Of a stretch of 64,000 nucleotides of DNA, positions 42,381 to 61,053 are shown piece after piece (position 1 is the first letter of the stretch; each line of letters opens with the position of its first letter). The translations under genes were made by a program, and so were the position numbers. The notes below the pieces were generated by a model. It did not search any database, was not told where the DNA came from, and saw only the letters and a program-made list of their open reading frames with translations. The stretch comes from Gavia stellata. Taxonomy: Eukaryota > Chordata > Aves > Gaviiformes > Gaviidae. Location of the stretch: positions 24,580,880 through 24,644,879 of the forward strand of contig NC_082603.1 of the NCBI RefSeq assembly GCF_030936135.1, given 5' to 3'.

Positions 42381-43060
42381 GGGTGGGGGAGAAAGGAGCC
42401 ACAAATAGGTTGCGGCGGGCGCTGAGCCAGCACCAACACTCGGGGGCGCGGGAGTCGCCCTGGGTGGGTCGGGGAAGGCGCTGCCTCCCACGCTGCCGAA
42501 AACGCAGCAGGAAGGAGGGGAGAAAGAAGCACAGCGCGACCCTGGCCCTGTGTCCCCGGGGGTGCGCGGAGCGTCCCCGCTGTCGGGGCAGTGGCCGAGG
42601 GCTGAGCATCTCGGGGCGGAGCGGGGGGAGTCTCCCTCCGCCGGCTCCCGGCGGGGCTGCCCTCGCCCGACGGCAGCGCGGTCCCGGAGCGCGGGGCGGT
42701 CGTCGTCGTCGGCCCCGCCCGGTGCGGCGGCGGGCGGAGCCGGCGTGCGGGCGCGGCCCCGTCTCCCTGCGGCTCTCGGTGGTGCGGCGGCCCGGCCGGC
42801 AGGGCCCCCCCGCAGCCCCGGGCATGGGAGCCCGCGGGCCGGCGGCCGGGGCTGGAGGAGGAAGAGGAAGAGGAGGAGGAGGCGGCGGGGGCCGCTGACC
42901 GCCGCCGGGGCGGCGCGGCAGCACCGAGGCCGCGGTGAGTGGAGCGGCGCGGACAGGCCTGGCCGGGTGGGGGAGGCCCGGGACGGCCCCGGGACGCGAC
43001 CGGGGGGCTGCGATCCCGGTCACTTATGGGTAGCACCGTCCCGGCTGGGGAAAAAGCTGC
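42380..43060 (+). promoter_or_regulatory. B4GALT2: B4GALT2 CpG-island promoter and non-coding exon 1
   Basis: Very CpG-dense sequence with GGGGCGG-type GC boxes (near 42615 and 42693), a GTCGTCGTCGTCGG run near 42699 and a GA-rich tract (42855-42885). A good donor, GCG|GTGAGT, lies at 42934/42935, so exon 1 probably ends at 42934 and is untranslated. The best acceptor before the start codon is gtcttggcag, ending at 45280. The transcription start was not located. Confidence 0.75.
42824..42898 (+). CDS. Possible upstream open frame in the B4GALT2 leader (24 codons)
   Basis: ATG at 42824 has G at -3 and G at +4, a favourable context. The frame reads MGARGPAAGAGGGRGRGGGG and a few more Gly/Arg codons, then stops at 42896-42898, 36 nt before the exon 1 donor. 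If transcription starts upstream of it, ribosomes would meet it before the B4GALT2 start in exon 2. The peptide is low-complexity and probably has no function of its own. Any effect would be on translation of the main frame. Confidence 0.35.
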   Translation: MGARGPAAGAGGGRGRGGGGGGGR

Positions 43061-45280
43061 TTTTTCGGGTTGTTTCTCATTTTTTAGTAAGTTTGTGTGT
43101 GTGTCGGGGACTGGGAAAAATTTGGGGAGGGTTGGTCCTGCTGAACGTGCCCCCTCGCCTCGCTTTTGGCCAGGAGAAGGGAGGCGCGGGGGGGAGATGA
43201 TGGCCCCCTTTGGTGGCACCGGGGCCATCGGCTCCCCGCCCCCCCCCCGCCTCCCTTCTCCCGGCCCAGGGATTTCCTGCGGGAAGAAGGATGAAGCCCA
43301 TGGGGATGAGCATCCCCTCCAAAACGAGCATCACCAGCCCCATGGCGCACACCACACCGGGGTGAATCCCTGGGGACCAGCTCCCCAGCCCCAGGTTGCT
43401 TTCGGCCTCTCACACCCTGTGAAGATGCTGTGGTGTAGGGGGGGATAACATCATATTTTGTAGACCCTCGCTTGTTTTTAAGCCCACTCATGTTCATGGC
43501 ATCCCGTGGCTGCTGTTTGATGGAGCGCTTAGCTTTTGTTCCTGTCAAGCATCACTCTCTGCTCGCCTCGTGGACCACCCCGCTAAAGGGTCCCTAAAAC
43601 CCGCTCTTATTTTTCCCTAGCACCTCCCCGCCTGGCTGCCTAGATGCCACCGCTCCATGTGCTGCCTGCTGTGAGGGCTGTGCTTTTTGGGGAGGATTTC
43701 TGGCAGACGCTGGGGGCAGGCAGGTCCCTACGTAAAGGGCCCTGCTGGGTGACAGGACGCTGTGACTGTGAGAAGGTTTGGCAGATAAAGATAAACCCGG
43801 CTTTTCTCCAAAGGGCGACTTTCTAGAAAAAACCTGGATGAGGGGTTGGGGTGCTAGGGCACGCCAGGAGACCCCTGCCTGTGGGGACCCCATTCTGCAT
43901 CCTGTGGAGAGAGAGGGCGGACAAAGGTGGAACATGGGGCTCAGAGCCTTTTCCAGCACCTCTCTGCCTGCGGTGGGCTCTTGCCAGCACCCCACTGCCT
44001 GCCGGCGTCAGCCCAGCGGCAGGGGGAGGGCAGCTGGAGTGGGGTTGGGTGGGGGGTCCTGCTTTGCACCTCGGCTCCGATCCCTGCTCCCAACTGGTGC
44101 TGCCGTCACTGCCAGCTCGGTGCCCTGCAGCTCCCCGGCAGCCCCACTGGCCAGGGCTGGCAGCTGCTGGTGGACTGGCCCCAGGCCTTGGGCTGGTTGC
44201 CAGCACCCTTGGGTTCTAGCTGTGCTCCTGCCAGGGGGTCTTGCCACAGCTCCCCACCTGCTGGGGTCCCCCGGGGATCTCTGCAGCAACACTGCCCTGT
44301 CCCTAGGGCCTTGCAAGCCCCTGTGCCTGTCCCTCGTCGTTGCCTTGCCCTGTCCTAGCAGCTTCCCTGAGAGTGGGGACCAGGGCAGGGACCGGGGCAG
44401 GAACTGGGGTGCACGGCCGTGCTGCGGCCTGAGCCCTCACAGTGGCGGGGCTGGGAAGGGCCAGACAGTTTGGCTCAGCTAGGGCTCTCCGGTGACTCTC
44501 CCTGCTGCCTTCCCAGCAGGGCTCTGGCCCGGCTCCAGGTGTCATGTGGGAGATAAGGGGACCCTGGCTCCCAGCGGCTCCTGGTGTCCTGGGGGGCCTC
44601 GCCACGGGCAGCAAGAGGAGAGAGGACCCATGCCACTGGCTGTAAGCTGGACTCCTCTGGACGTGGGGGGTCTTTGCCCCAGGGGCCGGGACGTCCCGCT
44701 CAGCTTGGCTCCGTGTCTGCCATGCAGCTGCTCGCTCCACTGGGTGCCCCGAGGAGGGCCCCTGCCAGCATGGAGCTCGCTGCTGCTGGCCTCGCTTCGG
44801 TACTGCTGCTGGGGTGCAGCGCTGCCGGGTGGGTTAGGACAGGGAGCAGGAAAATGGGGTGCCTCGGAAGGGAGTGGCTGGTGGGGACACCCACAGTACA
44901 CTCGGGACACCCCAGGCTGGCTGCATTTTGGAGAGCATGACCTTCAAGGGCCCAGCCTCCACGGAGGCTCTTTGTGGCACCCGTGAGGGTATCCCCACCC
45001 CCTGCTTGGGGGGTGACTGTGAGTGGGTCTGGCCCGGTCTTGGCCTTGGAAAGCGGGGAGGAGACTTGCTGTGTGGGGCTGGGACCTTTCGCGTCTTCAT
45101 GGCTGTGCCTTCAGAGCAGGGGTCTGAGCACAGCATCCCCACGGGGTGCTCTCTGACATACCAACCTGCGAGCCCATCACCTTCTCATCAGGCCTGCGCT
45201 GCTCCCGCTGCCCTGGTGTCGTTCAGGCTGGGGGTGGGGGCTCAGGCTGGCAGTGTCCTGAGTGTGGGGTGTCTTGGCAG
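42935..45280 (+). other. B4GALT2: B4GALT2 intron 1 (5' UTR intron)
   Basis: A 2.3-kb GC-rich intron between the inferred non-coding exon 1 and the start-codon exon. It contains a short GT run near 43089 (TGTGTGTGTG) and CpG-rich sequence at its beginning. No coding or repeat feature was recognised. Confidence 0.65.
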
Positions 45281-45351
45281 GATCAGGACCGTGGCTGGAG
45301 CCGCCCCCCTGCCCCGCTGAGCGCACATGTCCGCCTGCCCGTGCCCGGAAG

Positions 45352-48300
45352 ATGACCAGGCTGCTCTTGGGGGTGACCCTGGAAAGGATTTGCAAGGCCG
45401 TGCTACTGCTCTGCCTGCTCCACTTCGTCATCATCATGATCCTCTACTTCGACGTCTATGCGCAGCACCTGGATTTCTTCAGCCGCTTCAACGCCAGGAA
45501 CACCTCGCGCGCCCACCCCTTCTTCAACTCATCCCGCCCCAACGGCACTGTCCCCAGCTACGGGCCGGCCGGTGCTGAGGCCCCATCCCCCAGCGCCAAG
45601 CCCAACGCCAACCAGTCCGCCACCGAGAAGCCCTTGCAGCCCTGCCAGGAGACACCTCCCGGTTTAGGTGAGATGTGTGGGGCAAGCGTGGGGGGTAGTT
45701 GGTCCCTGGCTCTGAGCATGGGGCTTGTGGGTGGCACCCCTGTCCCCCAGGCCCTGGGCATGGCTTCCTGGTGGTCCCAGGGGTGGAGCAGTGGAGAAAC
45801 CCCAGCCTGGAACTGTTATCAGGACAGCTGGTTTCGGGTTTCGTTAGTGGCTTGCCCAGTCTCTCTGCGCCTGTTTGGGAAAGGTTTTGGGCATTCTCTG
45901 CCCTCGGCAGTGCTGGTCCCCCTTGCAGGTCCCCCTCTCTGTTTGCTCCACCGGTCTGGCTGGGAGCAGCAGGTGACCATGATCCAGACCATGTCCTGTC
46001 GTGCGGGCATCACCCTGCCCTCCCTCTTGCAGTCGGGCGCCTGCTCATCGAGTTCAGCTCTCCCATGAGCATGGAGCGGGTGCAGCGGGAGAACCCTGAT
46101 GTGCGCCAGGGCGGCAAGTACACCCCTCCAGACTGCCTGCCCCGGCAGAAGGTGGCCATCCTCATCCCTTTCCGGCACCGCGAACACCACCTCAAGTACT
46201 GGCTGCACTACCTGCACCCCATCCTGCGCCGGCAGAAGGTGGCTTACGGCATCTACATCATCAACCAGGTGAGAGGGGCAGGGGCAAGGGGTTGGTGGGG
46301 CCGGGGTAGGCAGGCAGGCATAGCTGAGCTCTGTCCTGCAGTTTGGCGAGGACACCTTCAACCGGGCCAAGCTGCTCAACGTGGGGTTCCTGGAGGCCCT
46401 CAAGGATGACGAGGAGTACGACTGCTTCATCTTCAGCGATGTGGACCTCATCCCCATGGACGACCGCAACCTCTATCGCTGCTACGAGCAGCCACGGCAC
46501 TTTGCTGTTGGCATGGACAAGTTTGGGTTCAGGTGGGTGCTCTGCGGGGCTGGGGTGTTTCCCTGGGCAGGGCTGGGATGATGCCAGGGCCACCAACCTT
46601 GGTGGTCGCCCAGGGCAGGTGTGGGGTCACTGGCTTCAACTGTGAACATGGGACGGGAGAGGGCACATAGCCCTGGGTGGGAGGGTGACACAGAGGAGGG
46701 CCGGTGCTTGTCCCTGGGGGTCCCTGTGGGGCTGGCCCCCATCCCTGCCTGTCCATGGGGGCTGACCTGTTTGCTGTCACCCTGCAGGCTGCCCTACGCT
46801 GGCTACTTCGGTGGCGTCTCTGGGCTAAGCAAGTCCCAGTTCCTGAAGATCAATGGCTTTCCCAATGAGTACTGGGGCTGGGGAGGAGAGGACGATGACA
46901 TCTTTAACCGGTAGGTGCCAACCCCTCGCCAGCACTGGCTGGTTGGGCTGTGCTGGGGCTCCCCGCCGAGCACTGACCTGGCACCCTCACCAGCACCAGG
47001 ACTCCTGATTTTGTGGGCGATGTGCACGGTGCATGCCACGTGGCAGGGACGGATATAGTTACCCTCCAACCTGAGGGTTGGTGACCCTCATGGATCGAAC
47101 TGTCCCTTCCCAGGGTTTTGGGGGGCTGTGGGGCACACATGTGCCTTTCTTGTGGCTGAACACCCCCCGGTGTGGTGGGACCCAGCCCCCTCCCGCTGCG
47201 GTGTGAGCTGCGCCAGCGGGGCAGGCCAGGGCTGGGATGCTAAACTTGGACGTGTCCAGGGCTGGGATGTAAAACTTGGAAGTGTCTTGGTGGCGGCCAC
47301 GCAGCAGCCAAACAGGCATTTCTGCTGGCAGCCGGCAGGCTGCAGCACAGCCGCGTGCAGAGCTGGAGCTGAATCACCCCGCACGCACCCCATGTTGGGT
47401 GCCAGAGCCGGATGGCTCCTGCCTCATCTCCCATGGGTTTCCCTACAGCGCTGACCAGGGGAGCAGCGAGCAGCTGGTGGTCCACAACCAGCCTGTAATG
47501 GCTGGGTGATCAAAACACACTTGCAGGTGCTGCAGGCACAGTGGCACGGTTGCAGTTTCTGCCCGAGGTGGGCTCAGGGTAGCGAACAAGCAGCGTGTGG
47601 AGCTCTGGGAGAGCTTCAGGCAGCCCCTAACGTGTGTGTGGGGCCCCCGAGGGAAGGGCCAGGCACTGGCATTTGGAGAATGTAAACGGCACGGGCTGAC
47701 CACAGCTGCCAGCCTGCGGAGTGGGAGGTCGCTGGGTGGGAGCGGTGCTGTGGGCACGCTCTCCTGTGAGGCATGCGGCACCCTCAGTTGTGGCACCGGC
47801 CTGGCTGTGGTCTGGCTTTGCTCAGCTTGGCTTGGCACAGTCCTGTTTAAGCAGGGATGGGTTTATTTGGGCCGGGGGCTGACCCCAGAGGTCTCTGGGC
47901 CGGGGAATGTCCCATCCTGGTGCCTGCACGCTGATCCCCCCTTGCTCCCGGCCCCCAGCATCTCCCTGAATGGCATGAAGGTGTCGAGGCCTGACATCCG
48001 CATCGGGAGGTACCGCATGATCAAGCATGAACGCGACAAACACAACGAGCCCAACCCGCAGAGGTGAGTGAGCTGCAGGGGCCAGGGCAGCCGGGACACT
48101 GGGTTATCGCTGGGCAGCCTCCGGCCATTGGGTCCCCTGCCCCGCTCACCCCCGCGGAGGTCCGGCACCATGGCAAGCGCCCCCAGCTCTCCCCGCCTCA
48201 TCCCACTCCCATTTCCACCAGATTCACCAAAATCCAGAACACCAAAATGACGATGAAGAGGGATGGGATCAGCTCGCTGCAGTACCGGCTGGTGGAGGTC

Positions 48301-48372
48301 TCGCGCCAGCCCATGTACACCAACATCACGGTGGAGATCGGCAGGCCGCCCCCGCGCCTGGCCCGGGGCTAG
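45352..48372 (+). CDS. B4GALT2: Beta-1,4-galactosyltransferase 2
   Basis: Golgi type II enzyme that moves galactose from UDP-Gal to N-acetylglucosamine on glycans. Coding exons: 45352-45667, 46033-46268, 46342-46532, 46788-46910, 47959-48063, 48222-48372 (TAG 48370-48372). They are in phase and give 373 residues (human 372). The start MTRLLLGVTLERICKAV is conserved. A short cytosolic tail is followed by a membrane anchor at about residues 15-35 and a variable stem with four N-glycosylation sequons (NTS, NSS, NGT, NQS). The catalytic domain shows IPFRHREHH, FNRAKLLNVGF, the metal-binding DVD (217-219), GYFGGVSGLSK and GWGGEDDD (278-285), the family's acceptor-binding motif. The C-terminus is GRPPPRLARG. 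It matches my memory of the chicken enzyme CKI. It is expressed from the CpG island at 42.4-43.0 kb and converges on SLC6A9. Confidence 0.97.
47226..47285 (+). repeat. Two-copy 30-bp tandem duplication in B4GALT2 intron
   Basis: CCAGGGCTGGGATG plus CTAAACTTGGACGTGT is followed at once by the same 30 bp with two differences. It is a recent small duplication in the intron between the fourth and fifth coding exons. Confidence 0.85.
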
Positions 48373-49560
48373 TGCTTGCCGCGCCGGCAGAGCCGCCTGG
48401 AGAAGGCTCTGTGCCCAGGCTTGCTGGGCACAGCAGGTTTTGCCCCAGCTCGAGAGCCAGGACTGGATGGGGATGTTTTTTTGCCTACTCTGCTGCCTTC
48501 TGGAGACGGCCGCCCCCCAACCCACCCCTCGTCCCCAGGATTTCTCTGTCCCCCCCGTCCCCACGAGTGTGTTTGCAGGACCCCCGCCCCGTACCCGGTG
48601 TGTTGGCAGATGAGCCTGGCTGCCCCGCATGCGGCTCCTGGTGCAGAGGGAGGTGGCAGCCCCAGCCCTGGCGAGGAGCCCCATGCCCGCACCAGCTCCT
48701 GCCTGTACCCCAGGCAGGGAGGGTGAGATCCCGCTGCTCCGGGAGAGCTGGGGGGGTCCCCACCAGCGCTGCAAGAAGCGGGGTGCAGGCTTCCCCCTTT
48801 GCCAGCGCTGGTGCTGCTGCTGCCGCAGCCAGGGGTGGGAGCAGCCTGGGCCTCCCTGAGCAGGCAGGACGGTGCCACCCCAGCCAGGCGCTGCCTGCAC
48901 TGCTGGGCACGCAGACGTGGCTCGCTGTCTTCCTCTGCTTTTTTGTCTGGTGCTTAGAGCCGGGCCCCATCTCAGCTCTGCCCAACAGAGACCTCTGGTT
49001 AGCGAATGCCTCTCGCTGTGCCTCAGTTTCCCCAGGGCTGGGGGGTGGCGGCTGTATCCTGTCCCCCCTCCCCAAAGGCAGATGCTGTGTGTGCGTGTGC
49101 AGCCCTTGCCTGTGCCTGCCCTCCCCACTTTGGGGGGGGGATGGGGCTCATTTGAACTCCCTCAGCCCCTCTCAGCAGGGGCTGGCCTGGGGGGGGCGGC
49201 TGCCCCATGGCTCTCTGCAGCAGTGGGTGCCCCACAGGTGGTTTGGGGGCCATTGAAGTCTCCCCCTTCTCTGTCTTCCCCCCTCCAGGCCTGGGGCAGG
49301 GGGCTTTGAGCAGGAGAGGCTGGGCCCGTGCAGGGTGGGTGCCCCGTGCCCCTCTGTGGGGCTGGGAGTCCCGGCACCCCCTGTACCCCGTGGGGGGCCA
49401 GGGCCAGTGGACCTGGGAGTGGGGCAGCATGCCGGGGCAGGGGGGCACCGGCAACTTTTGTACATTTGAATGTCTGACCCTTTTTTTGAGCGTACGTTGA
49501 ATGCAGCGTTCGGTCGTAGAGACCGGGGTTTTTGTATTTAATAAAAGTTTCAAAAGTTTG
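48373..49560 (+). other. B4GALT2: B4GALT2 3' UTR
   Basis: About 1.19 kb of GC-rich sequence from the stop codon to the poly(A) signal. Long open frames on the opposite strand (up to 421 codons) are by-products of the base composition and resemble no known protein. Confidence 0.85.
49540..49545 (+). terminator. B4GALT2: B4GALT2 polyadenylation signal AATAAA
   Basis: AATAAA in TTTGTATTTAATAAAAG, followed by a TTTGTGGGGCTGGG GU-rich stretch. Cleavage is near 49560. Confidence 0.9.
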
Positions 49561-49564
49561 TGGG

Positions 49565-51697
49565 GCTGGGGGAGTCACCATGAGGTGGGGCACTTTCAGC
49601 ATCCATGTGGGGGGTGGGGGGCAGCCCTGCCTGCTACCTCCAGCTGGGGGCTGGGAGGCAGAGCCCCCACCTGCCCTGCCCGCTCTTGGCACCCCCCCCT
49701 GCTTGCCCAGCCCTGGGACAGCACCGAGGGCTCCTGCCCTGCAAGGTGCCCAGCCCCAGCTAGCGTGAGGTGCTCAGGGCACACATGGGGCAAAGACAGC
49801 TGCCCTCGCTGCTCTGTGGGACACTTGGTGGACACCCCCCTTGGGGACAATACTCTCCCCCAGCAGGGACAAGCCCCTCTCCTCCATGCTTAGCTCCAGC
49901 TGGATTTGTAGGTCCAAGCAGGGCAAGGGAGCGTTCCCCAGCTGCTGGCTGCTCAGTGCCAGTGCTGGGCATGCAAGGGGGAAAGGGCTGAACCCATGGG
50001 ACATGGACCCCCAGTCTCCAACCCACCCTGGGGTCCCCAAAGAAGTGCACAACAAGGACACCCTCAGGAATATAAATCTCATTAAAATCTAGGATACTTT
50101 AGAACTCTACACCGGGAGAGACACTGGCACAGGCTGCGCTGCCCAGGGACGCGCGCGTTATTGCTAACAATTAGAGGTGAAGAGTAGCGGCGTGACACAT
50201 GGGGCAGGGCATGGGCACCATGCAGGAACCTGCGCCCCTCGCCGGGGCACGGCAGAGGCTCGGGACAGGGCCGGGGGAGCTGGAACGTCCTGCCAGGGCT
50301 CAGCGCCTGCCGCCGCCATGCCTAGTCGCACCATGTCCCTGTGCCAACCTTGGGGCTGCAGCACAGGGAGCGCAGGGTGCTGTCTTGGAGGGGAACAGTG
50401 GGGTGGGAAGGGTCCCACCCCATCCACCCCTAATCAAGAGCTCCAAGCCCTTTGGCTGGAGCTGGAAGACAGATTTAAAACTGCCCAGCCTTGCCAGTGC
50501 ATCCTGCTCCACTAATACTGGTTGGGGACTGAGCATCCCCGGATGGCTCGGAGCGAGTGGCTGGCGCAGCCCTCTGTGTCTCTGCTGGTACCTCTCGCTA
50601 GCAGCAGCTGGGGGGGCCAGTCCATCCTGCTCCCCCTTAGCACCATGGAAGGCCCCCCCCCGCCCGTGCCAGGACTGCTGGGGGGAGCTGGACCCCAGCC
50701 CTGCCCCATCACCCCCAGCCAGGCTTAAGTGCTCCCCAGCCTCCTGCCCTGCTGCAGGGCAGGCAGCAGCTCTGGGCTGTGCCCACGCTGCTTACAGCTG
50801 CGCCCAGCTTTGCGGGCGGTGCCTGGCCTTGCAGATGGGCACCCACAGCCCCCCCAACGGGGCCACAGGGTGCTGCGGGGTGCAGGGCTGCGGAGGGGGG
50901 GGGACACATTCCAGCTCGCCGCCTGTACAGCCCCGCGGTACCGTGCTTATGTGCGTGCCCACGTGTGCCATGCGAGTGTCCGCATCATGTCTGTGAGGGA
51001 CATGCACACGCACACACGTGTGCTGTTAAGTGCTTGTGTCTTGTGCCGTGAGATTCCGCTGCCTGTGCAGGCAGTGTGCTTGCCCTCATCTCCCTGTGCT
51101 GGCCCAGTGCCTGGCACCATCCCTGGGCACGGCCACCCCCGGGACACTGCAGGCTCTGAGCCACAGCGGGTGCCTGCCCAGGCTGGGGGTCCCTCCAGTG
51201 CCAACCCCCGCCACAACAGCCCTGTGTACACACAACTTGGGGTGGCCACGGGCTGTCCCTGCATGCCCCAGCCCAGGTCCCACCCCAACGCCCTCCTCAT
51301 GAGCAGGCCAGGAGGGTGCCCCTCAGCTTGGAGGGGGTGGGGTGGGGTGGTGGAGCCAGGGGTCATCCCTCTACCCCCATCCTGCGCATCCCCCCAGGGC
51401 TGGGCCCCTGCAAAGTGCCTCTGGCTCCCAGCCCTCCCGAGGCTGTGCCCCCTCCTCTCTTGTCCCAGCGTCTCGCACAAAGGTTACCGTAAACATGAGG
51501 GTTAACGAACGCCACGGGGGGGGGGACGGGACGGGACGACAGGGGGGTTAACCGGCGAGGAGGTGGGGGGGGTCTCAGGGACAGGCACTGAGAGCCCCCC
51601 GTGGTCTGGTGTGGCCCGGAGCCAGGCTCCGCCAGCGGAAGGTGCGAAAGTGTCACCGCGCGGTAGGGGTTAGAGGGGGTGCAGGGGTGGCGGGGGG
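49565..51697 (-). other. SLC6A9: SLC6A9 3' UTR and gap to B4GALT2
   Basis: 2.1 kb between the B4GALT2 poly(A) site and the SLC6A9 stop codon. No AATAAA or ATTAAA is seen on the minus strand. The only AT-rich island (50065-50100) is the best guess for the SLC6A9 transcript end. No coding sequence was found, although in human CCDC24 lies here. Poly-G tracts (near 51520-51570) and a CA/TG-rich self-complementary patch (50995-51050) are present. Confidence 0.55.
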
Positions 51698-60377
<8,680 letters not shown>

Positions 60378-60664
60378 TGGCACCTCGGGCTCCGGCGCAG
60401 CAGCCGCCCGCCCGCCTCCACCCGCCCACCGACTCCAGCGCTTGGCACCACTCCCTGCTCGCCTCCCGGCCAGGCTCAGCCCCTCGCCGCCCGCCCCGCC
60501 ATGGCACTGGCACCCCACCACACCGCCCGCCCCAGCACCATCCCTGCCTGCCCCATGCCACAGGGAAGACCCATGCCTCAGTTTCCCCCCCCCCCAAGTC
60601 AGGCATCCCCCCCCAGCAGGCGCAGGCAGGGCAGGCTGCACAGCGGGCTGAGCCCCGTTCTGCT

Positions 60665-60680
60665 TAATGAGGCCTCATTA
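60665..60680. promoter_or_regulatory. Perfect 16-bp palindrome TAATGAGGCCTCATTA
   Basis: An exact inverted repeat with a TAAT homeodomain core at each end and an AGGCCT centre, about 290 bp upstream of the proposed SLC6A9 start codon. It suits binding by a paired homeodomain dimer. Function is inferred. Confidence 0.4.
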
Positions 60681-61010
60681 GCGGGGTCCAGCTGCTCACA
60701 GCCCTGCATGCTCCGGTAGGCAACGCTGCCCTCCCTGCGGGCACCGCTGCCTGTCTGGCCAGGGTGACGACGTGCATTTGGACTGTGGCAGAGGGCTGCA
60801 TCCCCTTGGTGCCCCCCGTTCCCACGCCTCAGCCCCACACACACGTTCCTGCTCCTATGCCCGTCACCCAGGCAGCTGCCTGGCCCCCCATGCCCAACCC
60901 CTGGTGCTCGAGGGATGTGGGGACTGGGCATGGCCCCGCTGGGGGACAGGGGTGTGGGGACAAGCCTGCCTGCTGGCACATCCCCAGCCTGGTGCCACAT
61001 TACTTCACTC

Positions 61011-61053
61011 TGACGTCATACTGCTGGTGACATCATGGGGTCTCCATGGCAAC
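61011..61053. promoter_or_regulatory. CRE plus CRE-variant plus X-box cluster upstream of SLC6A9
   Basis: A perfect CRE, TGACGTCA, at 61011-61018, a variant TGACATCA at 61027-61034 and GTCTCCATGGCAAC at 61040-61053. The reverse complement of the last, GTTGCCATGGAGAC, is a strong RFX X-box. All three lie within 43 bp, about 630 bp upstream of the proposed SLC6A9 first codon. CREB/ATF with RFX sites are a known promoter combination. Confidence 0.5.

Noticed and set aside
42269-43228. 319-codon minus-strand frame over the B4GALT2 CpG island
   Set aside because: Pro/Arg/Ser-rich translation of a CpG island. No homology recognised and no splice or start support.
47863-49128. 421-codon minus-strand frame opposite the B4GALT2 end
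   Set aside because: It runs antisense across two coding exons and the 3' UTR of a certain gene. GC-rich codons deplete stops on the opposite strand, and no known domain appears.
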